Shown one piece after another: positions 24,935 to 33,439 of a stretch of 58,581 nucleotides of DNA. Under the pieces are notes generated by a model. It was not told the origin of the DNA. It ran no database searches and saw only the letters and a program-made list of their open reading frames with translations. The stretch's first letter is position 1. Each line of letters opens with the position of its first letter. Both the position numbers and the translations under genes were made by a program. Origin of the DNA: Shewanella sairae (GTDB lineage Bacteria; Pseudomonadota; Gammaproteobacteria; Enterobacterales; Shewanellaceae); contig NZ_JAKILT010000033.1 of assembly GCF_023283535.1 (NCBI RefSeq), forward strand, positions 1-58,581, read 5' to 3'.

Positions 24935-26146
24935 CTAACCCGGTCTTCCATCAATCCGCGGCTTAGATAATATTGCGGCATAGTTAACCACAAACAAACC
25001 AAACGCTAATGACCACAGGCCACCAGCAAGCCACAACCAAGTTTGGTAAAACTCTGGCAGCCATATCGGCATCACGGCTCGCAAAATTGCCGCTATCGGT
25101 AAACATGCAAAGGCGACAATCATATTTGGCCCTTGATAAATATTACGACTGGTGTGGCCTAATGACACCCGTGAAATCATCGATAAACAGATCCCAGCTA
25201 AGGTGCCGATCGCAAACAGGTGCAATAGGTGCCTATATGCCATTGAGTCATGGATATTCCAGGCCAGTAAAAATAGGGTAATAGGCAAGAATAGATAACT
25301 AAGCTGCAAAGACCACAACATAGGTTCAGCTAAGGTCTTATGGGGAAACCAGCGCGACCAGCGCACAAAATGCAGTGCTGCAGCGGCAAACAACAAGATC
25401 TGTTCAAGTTCTTTTGGCAACGCTTGGCTAATTGCTTGCACTACCAATAAAATCATAATCGCAATGAGGCTTTTATCCAGCACAGGGATAGGATTAGGCT
25501 TGGTTTGCTTAATACGAATAGCGGTAAAGAATGGAATAACACGACCACCCACTATAGTGATCAGCAAACCAAGCCACCACAACATAGACTGCCAAATTTG
25601 TTGGCTCAAAGAGAAATCTCGCTGACTTAGTGCGTAATAACTCAATAAGTTAATGCTCATCGCCACCAATAACATGATAGGGAAACCAATGTTATGCCAT
25701 TGCTTTACTTTATAAATGCAGCGCCATAGCTTAATGGCTGTAAAGCTTAAAAACAGTGAGTCGAGTATTGCAGGTAACCACAGGGGGATGGAGACCGGCA
25801 GCAGTAAGGTCAATCTTGCCAGTAACCAGCAACCAAAAGTTAGCGCTAACGCCCAGCCTTTCATACCGGGTTGATTGGTCCAAGTTTGTACCGAGGTAAG
25901 CAAAAATCCACACACTATGGCTAAGGCAAAGCCAAATAACATTTCATGTGGGTGCCACCATAAAGGCACCACCTTCACCCAGAAGTCAGTTTGAAATAAG
26001 CTGTATTGCGGATAAAACCAAGTGAGTAACCATAGCGGCACAAACAGCATAGCCACCGCTGCGCCGCCTAAGAAGAAAGGCCGAAAACCTAATCTAAAAA
26101 TGGCAGGGATTTTTTCAGTCTCTTTGGGATCATCAATATTAAGCAT
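24935..26146 (-). CDS. nnrS: NnrS-family haem/copper membrane protein
   Basis: A 403-residue polytopic membrane protein with about 12 hydrophobic segments. NnrS-family features are FRLGFRPFFLGGAAVAMLFVPLWL near residue 17, WHPHEMLFGFALAIVCGFLLTSVQTWTN near 63 with potential haem-ligand histidines, RVIPFFT, and HLFAIGTLAGICLSMISRVSLGHT near 293. NnrS relieves metabolic stress from nitric oxide. Upstream of nrfA, which can produce or consume NO, the pairing is logical. An NsrR-type operator lies 18 bases before the start codon. Confidence 0.92.
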   Translation of the reverse strand: MLNIDDPKETEKIPAIFRLGFRPFFLGGAAVAMLFVPLWLLTWFYPQYSLFQTDFWVKVVPLWWHPHEMLFGFALAIVCGFLLTSVQTWTNQPGMKGWALALTFGCWLLARLTLLLPVSIPLWLPAILDSLFLSFTAIKLWRCIYKVKQWHNIGFPIMLLVAMSINLLSYYALSQRDFSLSQQIWQSMLWWLGLLITIVGGRVIPFFTAIRIKQTKPNPIPVLDKSLIAIMILLVVQAISQALPKELEQILLFAAAALHFVRWSRWFPHKTLAEPMLWSLQLSYLFLPITLFLLAWNIHDSMAYRHLLHLFAIGTLAGICLSMISRVSLGHTSRNIYQGPNMIVAFACLPIAAILRAVMPIWLPEFYQTWLWLAGGLWSLAFGLFVVNYAAILSKPRIDGRPG

Positions 26147-26164
26147 AGTTCAAACCTTACACAA

Positions 26165-26187
26165 AACTTGCATTTAAAATACAGCTT
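26165..26187. promoter_or_regulatory. NsrR operator upstream of nnrS
   Basis: The core TGCATTTAAAATACA sits in an imperfect palindrome with AA and TT ends, close to the NsrR consensus (ATGYATTT-AAATRCAT type). NsrR is an Fe-S repressor released by nitric oxide, and nnrS is a known regulon member in several gammaproteobacteria. Mismatches lie in positions 3-4 and 20-21 of the 23-bp site. Confidence 0.65.
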
Positions 26188-26599
26188 TAGTTTAACTAGG
26201 TCATTTTTCGATAACAATGGAAATTAAAAACGATTATGGCTTCTGTGAGCTAGGTTACTATCCCACTGTTTTCACTTATAACTTTAGAGGTATCTCCTGC
26301 ATAAAAGCACTGCGTTACCCTGAGTAAAATCGTAGTAAAAAAGAGTTTGCAAAGCGAACTCGTTAATCTCAGCCCTTATCCCCAACACTTTGCATATTGT
26401 TAATGTTAGCCGTTTTTAACAGTATCATCGCCTTTAGCCTGCAAGAACTGCGAGCAACAGCTCAGTTAGTTTTTAACGCTGTAGCGTATTCGCGATAAAT
26501 TATTTCTGCACCAATCCCTTATCGGAAAAAAGATTTAGCTCAACGGAATGTCTATGCTAGATTTAATAACAATCTGTTAAGCAAAGTGACTGGACAATC
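26188..26599. other. Divergent intergenic region between nnrS and the kef operon
   Basis: No gene seen. It should carry the nnrS promoter at its left end and the kef promoter at its right end; no further operator recognised. Confidence 0.4.
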
Positions 26600-27220
26600 A
26601 TGACAACCGCGGCAAAAAAAATCCTCGTCTTATATGCTCACCCCTCTCAAGAGCGTTCTGAAATCAATAAACCGCTATTTGATGCGACCAAGCAGCACGC
26701 CAACGTCACAGCAGTGGATCTGTATGCCGAATACCCAACATTTAGGATCAACATAGACAAGGAGCAACAACGCCTTGTCGAGCATGATGTAGTGGTATTT
26801 ATGTTCCCGCTGTATTGGTACTCCACCCCAGCAATTTTAAAAGAGTGGCAAGACTTAGTGTTAGAGTACAACTTTGCTTATGGTGCTAATGGTAATGCGC
26901 TACGAGGCAAAACCTTTATGTGCGTTATTAGCGCTGGCGGCAGTGAAGCAGCCTATAAAGAAGATGGCTTTAATCATTTTACCCTCAGAGAATTACTTCG
27001 CCCGCTAGAGCAAACCGCTAACCTAACTGGTATGAACTTTATTGCGCCGTTTGCGCTATTTTGCGCTCGTAGTGCCTTTGAAGAAAACCGCGTTGATAGT
27101 CATGTTAATCAGTGGCTAACAACCTTAACTGCGCTAAGTGAAGATCGTCTTGATATCGCACTAGCCCAAAACGTCGAAAAACTAAATGATCATCTCGACC
27201 AAGTGATCCGGGAGCACTAA
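26600..27220 (+). CDS. KefF/KefG-type quinone oxidoreductase, ancillary subunit of the Kef antiporter
   Basis: A 206-residue flavodoxin-fold NAD(P)H:quinone oxidoreductase. Seen are KILVLYAHPSQERSEINKPL at the N-terminus, VVFMFPLYWYSTPAILKEWQDLVLEYNFAYG (about residues 67-97) and an FMN-contacting AGGSEAAY. KefF and KefG bind the Kef channel and are needed for full activity; they also reduce quinones. The stop codon overlaps the next ATG (TAATG), giving translational coupling with the antiporter. Slightly longer than E. coli KefF (176) and KefG (184). Confidence 0.88.
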   Translation: MTTAAKKILVLYAHPSQERSEINKPLFDATKQHANVTAVDLYAEYPTFRINIDKEQQRLVEHDVVVFMFPLYWYSTPAILKEWQDLVLEYNFAYGANGNALRGKTFMCVISAGGSEAAYKEDGFNHFTLRELLRPLEQTANLTGMNFIAPFALFCARSAFEENRVDSHVNQWLTTLTALSEDRLDIALAQNVEKLNDHLDQVIREH

Positions 27221-29157
27221 TGACAGCTTACTTCATTCAAGCTTTTATCTATTTGTGCGCTGCGGTTATTGCAGTGCCCATTGCCAAACGCTTAGGCCTA
27301 GGCTCCGTGCTGGGCTACCTGATTGCCGGTGTGGTGATTGGGCCGATTATTGGCTTAGTGGGCACTGAAACCAACACCTTGCAGCACTTTGCCGAATTTG
27401 GTGTGGTGATGATGCTGTTTCTGGTGGGGCTTGAGCTTGAGCCTAGAATGCTGTGGGACATGCGCAATAAATTAATCGGCTTAGGTGGCTTACAAGTCGG
27501 TTTATCCACTTTAGTGGTGATGGGGATCGCCATGGCCTTTGGCTACGGCTGGACCATAGCACTTACCGTGGGCATGATATTTTCACTTTCTTCTACCGCC
27601 ATTGTGCTGCAAACCTTTAATGAAAAGAGCCTAACGAAAACCGAAGGCGGTAAGAACGCCTTTTCAGTATTGTTATTTCAAGATATAGCCGTGATCCCCA
27701 TGTTGGCGTTTATTCCACTGCTCGCCTTGCCTGAGCTCGTGGAAAAAGCCCAGTCTTTAGCGCAAACCGCTGCTGCTCACCATGAAGAGATATCCTTAGT
27801 TGCGGGTTTACCCGGATGGGCTTACGCCATAGTGGTGCTGTTAGCCATTGCCAGTGTGGTGGTGGGTGGTCATTTTTTAAGTCGGCCGTTATTTAGGTAT
27901 GTTGCTAGCTCAGGGCTGCGTGAAATCTTTACCGCCACTGCGCTAATGCTAGTGATTGGTATTGCGGCGTTGATGAGTTTAGTCGGCTTATCGCCAGCCT
28001 TAGGCACCTTCCTTGCCGGTGTGGTATTGGCTAACAGTGAATTTAGGCATGAGCTAGAGTCCAATATCGAACCTTTTAAAGGACTATTACTCGGGCTATT
28101 TTTTATCACCGTAGGTGCGGGGATTAACTTTGAAGTGTTGTTTGCCAATATTGCCCCCGTATTAGCCATGACCTTTGCGGTAATGCTCATTAAGGCCGTT
28201 GTGCTATTAGTGTTAGCATTTATCTTTAAGATCCGCGGCAGTGACCGCTGGCTGTTTGCCCTGAGTTTGGCGCAAGCTGGTGAGTTTGGCTTTGTATTGC
28301 TCAGTTACACGGTACAAAACCATGTTATTCCAACAGAGCTGGCGCAGCTGCTATCTCTGGTGGTGGCGCTATCAATGTTCCTTACACCTGGGTTATTTAT
28401 CCTGTTTGATAAAGTGATTTTACCGCGCTATGAAAAAACCGAAAACACCCGCGAGCCCGATGATATCGATGATATCGATGAAAAAGGCACAGTAATTATT
28501 GCCGGTGTTGGCCGCTTCGGTCAGATTGTTAACCGCCTGCTGGTGACCAATGGCGTAAAAACTGTGGTACTGGATCACGAGGTACAACAGGTTGAGAATT
28601 TAAGAAAAATTAATACCAAGAGTTATTACGGTGATGCCACTCAGCCAGATCTTCTGCATACCGCCGGTATTGATAAAGCCAAAATGCTGGTGATAGCCAT
28701 TGACGATCCTGAGCGCGCTGTGGGTTTGGTAGAGTACATAAAGCACACCCACCCCCATGTGATAGTAATGGCGCGTGCGTTTGACCGTCGTCATCTATAC
28801 CGCCTGCGTAATGCAGGGGCAGATTTTATGGTCAGTGAAACTTTCCACTCGGCGCTAAATCTAGGTAAGCATGCGTTAATTAGGCTTGGGGTACACCCAT
28901 TTAAGGCCGAACAACAGCGGGCAACGTTTTATGAAACAGAGGTGACCCATAAAGACACCTTGTATGAAGCGTGGAAACAAGTCACTGAGGACGATAAGTA
29001 CTTAGTCCACTATCGCGATATGTTTATTCAATTAGAAGAAACACTTAGTGCCGCGATGAAAAATGAGCGCTATCGTAGCTTTTCTAAATTGGAGCGTGGC
29101 TGGACACCACCACCGAAAAATGACACCACTGAGTTCTCGCAATCTGAGAGTGATTAA
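27220..29157 (+). CDS. Glutathione-regulated K+/H+ antiporter of the KefB/KefC type (CPA2 family)
   Basis: A 645-residue protein. Residues about 1-395 form the CPA2 membrane domain (LGLGSVLGYLIAGVVIGP, FAEFGVVMMLFLVGLELEP, FSLSSTAIVLQTFNEK, LLFQDIAVIPMLAFIPLLALPE). An RCK/TrkA-N domain starts near 421 (GTVIIAGVGRFGQIVNRLL) and ends near 540, followed by a C-terminal tail. Kef systems are held shut by glutathione and opened by glutathione adducts during electrophile stress, acidifying the cytoplasm. The ancillary oxidoreductase is translationally coupled upstream, and gshA for glutathione synthesis is in the same window. KefB versus KefC cannot be decided here. Confidence 0.92.
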   Translation: MTAYFIQAFIYLCAAVIAVPIAKRLGLGSVLGYLIAGVVIGPIIGLVGTETNTLQHFAEFGVVMMLFLVGLELEPRMLWDMRNKLIGLGGLQVGLSTLVVMGIAMAFGYGWTIALTVGMIFSLSSTAIVLQTFNEKSLTKTEGGKNAFSVLLFQDIAVIPMLAFIPLLALPELVEKAQSLAQTAAAHHEEISLVAGLPGWAYAIVVLLAIASVVVGGHFLSRPLFRYVASSGLREIFTATALMLVIGIAALMSLVGLSPALGTFLAGVVLANSEFRHELESNIEPFKGLLLGLFFITVGAGINFEVLFANIAPVLAMTFAVMLIKAVVLLVLAFIFKIRGSDRWLFALSLAQAGEFGFVLLSYTVQNHVIPTELAQLLSLVVALSMFLTPGLFILFDKVILPRYEKTENTREPDDIDDIDEKGTVIIAGVGRFGQIVNRLLVTNGVKTVVLDHEVQQVENLRKINTKSYYGDATQPDLLHTAGIDKAKMLVIAIDDPERAVGLVEYIKHTHPHVIVMARAFDRRHLYRLRNAGADFMVSETFHSALNLGKHALIRLGVHPFKAEQQRATFYETEVTHKDTLYEAWKQVTEDDKYLVHYRDMFIQLEETLSAAMKNERYRSFSKLERGWTPPPKNDTTEFSQSESD

Positions 29158-29178
29158 TCGCTATTGATATAAACATAA

Positions 29179-29212
29179 AAAAGCCCCGCTAACCTGAGTT
29201 AGCGGGGCTTTT
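29179..29212. terminator. Terminator after the kef operon
   Basis: AAAAGCCCCGCTAAC/GTTAGCGGGGCTTTT with loop CTGA. Symmetrical, so it can also serve the converging hibernation-factor gene. Confidence 0.9.
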
Positions 29213-29255
29213 AACTGTCAGCCTTTAAACCATGTTTTAAAGGCTTACTGAATCT

Positions 29256-29612
29256 CTATACCAAGTTCATCTCTTGCACTTTCTCATGTGCAATTTCTGG
29301 TGTGGTTACAACTGGCTTAGAATGCAAATCAGCCTTCAGTTGTCCTTTACGATGCTTTAGTGCCGCATCGAGTTTTTTAGCTGCGCTGGTAATCGCTGGG
29401 TACATAACAGGATCATTACCAGAAGCGGAAATACTGCTTCCCTCATAATTCGTTCTAATTTCAACCTGGAAGTCGCCGTGCTCTTTAGCAATGATAATAT
29501 CTAGGGCGATCAGGGTTGGAAAATGACTCTCTATCTTCGAAAACTTCTCTTGGACATGCTGTCTTACTACGTCAGTTACATCAACGTGGTGACCAGAAAG
29601 ATTTATTTTCAT
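29256..29612 (-). CDS. hpf: HPF/RaiA-type ribosome hibernation factor
   Basis: A 118-residue protein with the HPF/YfiA fold: MKINLSGHHVDVTDVVRQHVQEKFSKIESHF at the N-terminus, then VEIRTNYEGSSISASGNDPVMYPAITSAAKKLDAALKHRKGQL. The core looks most like short HPF (95 residues in E. coli), with a C-terminal tail of about 23 residues, as in RaiA (113). The tail decides whether 70S ribosomes are stabilised as monomers (RaiA) or allowed to dimerise (HPF), so naming is uncertain. AAGGA precedes the ATG. It blocks the decoding site in stationary phase or cold. Confidence 0.88.
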   Translation of the reverse strand: MKINLSGHHVDVTDVVRQHVQEKFSKIESHFPTLIALDIIIAKEHGDFQVEIRTNYEGSSISASGNDPVMYPAITSAAKKLDAALKHRKGQLKADLHSKPVVTTPEIAHEKVQEMNLV

Positions 29613-30115
29613 AGGTTTTCCTTTTTACAATGATTTCACCTACTACACTTGGGTTTTTAGCGTTAAATTACAAGCTTTTATTAAAAATAATTTATCTAAT
29701 GCTTGCTGGCAAAATAATCAACTCATCGCTACAGCCCAGTGTACATAGGGTAAAAACAATTTTTGTTATATTGATAATTTTAATCACACCGCCTGCTTAC
29801 ATGGTTAAAACATAAGCTAAGCAGTCTTCCTTGAGCACTTCAAAAATTAGCAAACAGCAATCTAACCCTCAAAAGCTCCTCTACTAATTTAGACAAAAAT
29901 CGTCGCTTTGGCTTGATTTCAGTCACGATTTAGTTAAATAAATTTAAATTTATTTATATACAAATTTCACATCAGACACTTACACGCTAAAAACGCAACA
30001 AGCTTTCAAGCTCCCCGCTCTAGCTCAGGTGAATATACAGCCAGATCAGTATTCTATTTCGCGCTTTGTATCTGCGACATAACTCTCAAGTCTGGCACAT
30101 TTACACTTAAACGCG
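29613..30115. other. Divergent intergenic region, no gene seen
   Basis: About 500 bases of AT-rich sequence between the hibernation factor and the DUF3649 operon. A 61-codon frame starting at 29630 lacks support. The operon's Fur-like box lies at the right end. Confidence 0.4.
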
Positions 30116-30134
30116 AATGAAAAGAGTTATCATT
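30116..30134. promoter_or_regulatory. Fur-box candidate upstream of the DUF3649-PepSY-DUF3325 operon
   Basis: AATGAAAAGAGTTATCATT is symmetrical at 14 of 19 positions and fits overlapping NATWAT hexamers. A possible promoter (TTATCA at 30127-30132, 16-base spacer, TAGAAT at 30149-30154) overlaps it, so bound Fur would block transcription when iron is plentiful. Confidence 0.55.
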
Positions 30135-30206
30135 TAATAAATTTAATGTAGAATGCCGGCAATATTTTATTAGTTAACAATCATAAGTCTTTAGGTGTGC
30201 CACTCA

Positions 30207-30506
30207 GTGCAAACAATAAAAACCAAGTTATTGCAACGGATTGACTCAAACAACTTCAATGTTGGCTTGCGTGCATTTTCAGCTATTTTTGTCGGTTACC
30301 TTTTAGCAGCCACAGCAACTGGATTGCTTGCTTTAGCCCTACCATTACCACCAGCCGAAAGTACATTAACCGCCACTATGTTGTCATTTTCTGTTTATGC
30401 CTGTGCAGGTATTTGGGCATTTAGCGTATCAAACCAATGGCGAGCGTTAATTGACCCACTTTGTCTTAGCGGAGTTTTTTATCTGCTTATTCTAGCTATA
30501 GGTTAA
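30207..30506 (+). CDS. DUF3649-family small membrane protein of an iron-regulated operon
   Basis: The GTG chosen has AGGTG upstream at 9 bases; an in-frame GTG four codons earlier is the alternative. The product (about 99 residues) has three hydrophobic segments (IFVGYLLAATATGLLALALPL, ATMLSFSVYACAGIWAFS, LCLSGVFYLLILAIG). It matches the DUF3649 family, which occurs next to PepSY and DUF3325 proteins and siderophore receptors. The exact role is unknown; a part in handling or reducing imported ferric siderophore is inferred. It ends 3 bases before the PepSY gene. Confidence 0.8.
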   Translation: MQTIKTKLLQRIDSNNFNVGLRAFSAIFVGYLLAATATGLLALALPLPPAESTLTATMLSFSVYACAGIWAFSVSNQWRALIDPLCLSGVFYLLILAIG

Positions 30507-30509
30507 ACA

Positions 30510-32150
30510 ATGAAAGATTCATTTTTCCGCAGTATGACTTGGCTGCACACTTGGGTTGGCCTACTCGTTTGTTGGGTTTTACTCCTGGTATTTTTTGCAG
30601 GTACATTAAGTTACTACCGCTATGAAATGACGTTATGGAGTAAACCAGAGTTACACAAAAACGTCTTCCAACAATATGACAGCACCAAGGTCGCTAGCGA
30701 ACTTGATAAAGCACAGCGTTATTTAGCTGAACATGCTGCAGATGCTCGTGACTGGCGAGTGTACTTTCCTACCGACCGTAAGCCTTATGTTAGCTACGCT
30801 TGGCAAACTCAACCCGAAGAGGGCCAACGTCGTGGTAAGTTTGTAGAGCATATTGCACCACTTACCGGTGATCAGCTCATCACAGATGTGCGTGAATCTA
30901 AAGGCGGGCACTTTTTCTATCGCTTACATTTCGACTTACATTACCTGCCCGCTAAAATCAGCCGCTGGATTGTGGGTTTTTGTACCATGTTTATGCTGGT
31001 CGCCCTTATTAGCGGTATCGTTATTCATAAACGTATTTTCAAAGACTTCTTTAGCTTTAGGCGCGGTAAAGGCAGCCGTTCTTGGCTTGATGCCCATAAC
31101 GTCAGCTCAGTGCTTGCCCTGCCTTACCATTTGATGATCACCTACACAGGTCTTGTCACTTTAATGATGATGTATATGCCTTGGGGCGTAATGACTGCAT
31201 TTGATGGTGATGCTAAATCTTTTCGACAACAGCTAAGCCCTAGTCGGGTGCAAGTCAAACCTGTGGGGATTGACGCGCAATTGGTTTCACTTAATACACT
31301 GTTGCCACAAGTTAAGCAGATCTGGACTGATGAACCGATTAAGCAAGTAGTTATCAATAACCCTGGCGATCAAAATAGTAAGATTAATTTCTACCGAGAT
31401 ACTCAAGAAGCTGTAACCGATAGACGCACTGCTATTACCTTCAATGGCGTAACAGGCGAGTTAACTAGCCGTGGCATTGACCCTGATTCTGGCGCACAAA
31501 ATACTTATGATGTGCTCATTGCGCTGCATACTGGCCGTTTTGCAGAACATTGGTTGCGTGCACTGTTTTTTATCAGTGGCATTTTAGGCTGTGCAATGAT
31601 CACCACAGGCACCTTGCTTTGGGCGGTTAAAATTCGTCAGAAGCAGCAAAAGCAAATTAAACAAGGTGCGAAAGCGAGCTTTGGGTTGCGTTTGGTTGAA
31701 GGCTTAAACCTAACCTTTATTACTGGTCTACCACTGGCAACGGCTGCATTTTTCTATGCCAATAGGCTATTACCCACTGATATTGCTAATCGTGCTCAAT
31801 GGGAAGTTAACTGCTTCTTCATTGCCCTTGCAGCCATGGGCGTTTTAGCCTTCTTTAATCGCAGTAAATCAGCTTGGCGCTTTGCCTTAGCACTTGGCGG
31901 CGCGAGTCTTTGCGCGATCCCAGTGCTGAATGCGCTAACTTCTAACAGCAATTTAATTGATAATATTAATTTACAGCAATGGCCGTTAGTTGGGTTTGAC
32001 CTGATGTGCGTATTCATGGGCGCTGCACTATTTTTTGCACGTAAGAAACTCATCAACAAAACTGCTGTCAGACCAAAGAAGGCTGCAGCCGTTCGCAGCC
32101 CAAAAGAGGGATTTAACCATGCCTCAACCGCGACTAAAGAGGGAGCATAA
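30510..32150 (+). CDS. PepSY-TM iron-regulated membrane protein (PiuB-like)
   Basis: A 546-residue inner-membrane protein. A first helix near residues 13-35 (TWVGLLVCWVLLLVFFAGTLSYYRYEM) is followed by a large periplasmic PepSY region. Further helices lie near 154-172, 205-222, 345-370 and four in the C-terminal part. Conserved histidines near helices (FYRLHFDLHY, WLDAHNVSSVLALPYHLMITYTG, LIALHTGRFAEHW) suggest haem b ligation, as proposed for this family. It is the core of a three-gene operon behind a Fur-like box, probably a ferric-siderophore reductase or uptake helper. No TonB receptor is nearby. Confidence 0.88.
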   Translation: MKDSFFRSMTWLHTWVGLLVCWVLLLVFFAGTLSYYRYEMTLWSKPELHKNVFQQYDSTKVASELDKAQRYLAEHAADARDWRVYFPTDRKPYVSYAWQTQPEEGQRRGKFVEHIAPLTGDQLITDVRESKGGHFFYRLHFDLHYLPAKISRWIVGFCTMFMLVALISGIVIHKRIFKDFFSFRRGKGSRSWLDAHNVSSVLALPYHLMITYTGLVTLMMMYMPWGVMTAFDGDAKSFRQQLSPSRVQVKPVGIDAQLVSLNTLLPQVKQIWTDEPIKQVVINNPGDQNSKINFYRDTQEAVTDRRTAITFNGVTGELTSRGIDPDSGAQNTYDVLIALHTGRFAEHWLRALFFISGILGCAMITTGTLLWAVKIRQKQQKQIKQGAKASFGLRLVEGLNLTFITGLPLATAAFFYANRLLPTDIANRAQWEVNCFFIALAAMGVLAFFNRSKSAWRFALALGGASLCAIPVLNALTSNSNLIDNINLQQWPLVGFDLMCVFMGAALFFARKKLINKTAVRPKKAAAVRSPKEGFNHASTATKEGA

Positions 32151-32153
32151 GCC

Positions 32154-32495
32154 GTGATTTTAAGTCTTTTAGGATTTAGCTATCTCGCATTTGGATTATT
32201 AGCTCTGGCTATGTTTTCGCACTATCGTGATACGTTTGCCAAAGCGCCTAACCCGCAACAAGCAAAAGCGCTTTATGTTGCTGGTTGGATTGGTATTGCA
32301 GGCACATTCTGGGGCTGTATAGCCACTCAAGGTGCCGCTTATGGCAGCATTTTGTTTTTCGGTCTACTGTCATTTGCAGGCTTACTGGTCATTTTAATGC
32401 TCAGTTATCGTGCCAAGCTTTTACCTTACTCTATGGCAATCAGCACATTGTTAAGCTCAGTATTAGTGGTGATGAACCAGTACCAGTTCGTTTAA
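32154..32495 (+). CDS. DUF3325-family small membrane protein
   Basis: A 113-residue protein starting at GTG, 3 bases after the PepSY stop, with GAGGGAG upstream inside the previous gene. Four hydrophobic segments (LLGFSYLAFGLLALAMFSHY, ALYVAGWIGIAGTFWGCIATQ, ILFFGLLSFAGLLVILML, MAISTLLSSVLVVM) match the DUF3325 family, a regular neighbour of PepSY and DUF3649 proteins. It probably forms a membrane complex with them. A strong terminator closes the operon. Confidence 0.85.
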   Translation: MILSLLGFSYLAFGLLALAMFSHYRDTFAKAPNPQQAKALYVAGWIGIAGTFWGCIATQGAAYGSILFFGLLSFAGLLVILMLSYRAKLLPYSMAISTLLSSVLVVMNQYQFV

Positions 32496-32520
32496 CGTTT
32501 ATGAAAATAACAGTGTAAAG

Positions 32521-32557
32521 AAAAAGCCTTTTGCATTTTTTTGCAAAAGGCTTTTTT
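32521..32557. terminator. Terminator of the DUF3649-PepSY-DUF3325 operon
   Basis: AAAAAGCCTTTTGCA/TGCAAAAGGCTTTTT, 15-bp perfect stem with a 6-T loop and trailing T. Confidence 0.9.
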
Positions 32558-32703
32558 GTATCTGCACGACTCTACTTTGATTTGGATTTTAATCTTTTAT
32601 ACCAATCGTTATAAGAACCTTATTCAGCTTAGGTACAGTTTAAGCGCTGCAAAACACGTTAGTATAAGACATTGATATTTATGCTAACTAAATCAGAGGC
32701 GCT

Positions 32704-33237
32704 ATGCTTGTATCCCATGCTAACTCACCGCTTAACAGCAATCCCCCAGCACCCAGCGCTAACGTTTTACCTCAGTCACAAGCTGACGTTAATCAAGCCA
32801 ACCAAACAGCAAATAGCGCTGCCAATACAAAAGGTCATCAACACCAAGACACGGTAACCTTAAGTGCAACAGCCCTTACTCTTTCAGCTAAAAGTACCTC
32901 TACTACTGACATTAGCAGTACAGAGAGTAAAAAGACTGCAATGACGAGCACTGAAAACGCTCCTATCGCTAAGCCTGAATTACCCAACGATGGCGATAAA
33001 GCATCTGCTTACGTTGAATACAGAAAAGCTAAAGTCCAATATCAGATCTATGCCGACATGGCGAATGTTGCTACGGGTAACAACAATCATATGTCGCCAG
33101 CAACCGCGCATTACCTTAGTCATAATGATCAAGCTCGAGCGGCAACCGTCGATATAAAAGCGCAGCAGCAACAAGTCGCCACAATGCAGACCTATGCGGC
33201 AACCACCAGCACGATAAATAACAAAGACACACTTTAA
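32704..33237 (+). CDS. Hypothetical protein with low-complexity N-terminal half
   Basis: A 177-residue protein without signal peptide or membrane segment. Residues 1-95 are rich in Asn, Ala, Ser, Thr and Gln and probably disordered; they include DTVTLSATALTLSAKS, similar to the start of some secreted or hook-associated proteins. The C-terminal half is helical (YVEYRKAKVQYQIYADMANVATG, ARAATVDIKAQQQQVATMQTYAATTS) and may form a coiled coil. GAGG sits 5 bases before the ATG. It is monocistronic between two terminated units. I recognise no family. Confidence 0.7.
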   Translation: MLVSHANSPLNSNPPAPSANVLPQSQADVNQANQTANSAANTKGHQHQDTVTLSATALTLSAKSTSTTDISSTESKKTAMTSTENAPIAKPELPNDGDKASAYVEYRKAKVQYQIYADMANVATGNNNHMSPATAHYLSHNDQARAATVDIKAQQQQVATMQTYAATTSTINNKDTL

Positions 33238-33331
33238 GCTGTGACCTCAAACAGGCAGCCAACGCTATAAGTGAATCTTTTATAGTACGTACTTTATGTC
33301 CTATTAATCTTGATTCACTAATGACGCTTAT

Positions 33332-33356
33332 TTGATTAATATCAACTCTCTATAAT
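33332..33356 (+). promoter_or_regulatory. Promoter of the OsmC gene with an embedded perfect FNR/EtrA box
   Basis: TTGAT-TAAT-ATCAA at 33332-33345 is a perfect match to the FNR consensus. A perfect -10 TATAAT lies at 33351-33356, six bases further, with a poor -35 (TTATTT). The box is thus centred near -24, in the promoter spacer, a position from which FNR-type proteins repress. Anaerobic repression is inferred. Confidence 0.65.
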
Positions 33357-33414
33357 AAGTTAGAGAGTAGCCTGACTTGAGCAAAGTTAGGCTGCTACAC
33401 AGATTTTGTGTAGC
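33345..33414 (+). promoter_or_regulatory. Structured 5' leader of the OsmC gene
   Basis: Three adjacent inverted repeats: ACTCTCTA/TAGAGAGT 33345-33368 (at DNA level, spanning the -10); AGTAGCCTGACTT/AAGTTAGGCTGCT 33367-33396 with two G-T pairs; GCTACACA/TGTGTAGC 33394-33414. The last two share 33394-33396, so they compete. The last hairpin is followed by a short CTTTATC, too weak for a clear terminator. Confidence 0.5.
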
Positions 33415-33439
33415 TTTATCAACCATAAGAGTCCGCACT

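Noticed and set aside
29630..29815. A 61-codon hydrophobic frame downstream of the hibernation factor start
   Set aside because: AT-rich, no ribosome binding site, in the promoter region of a divergent gene.
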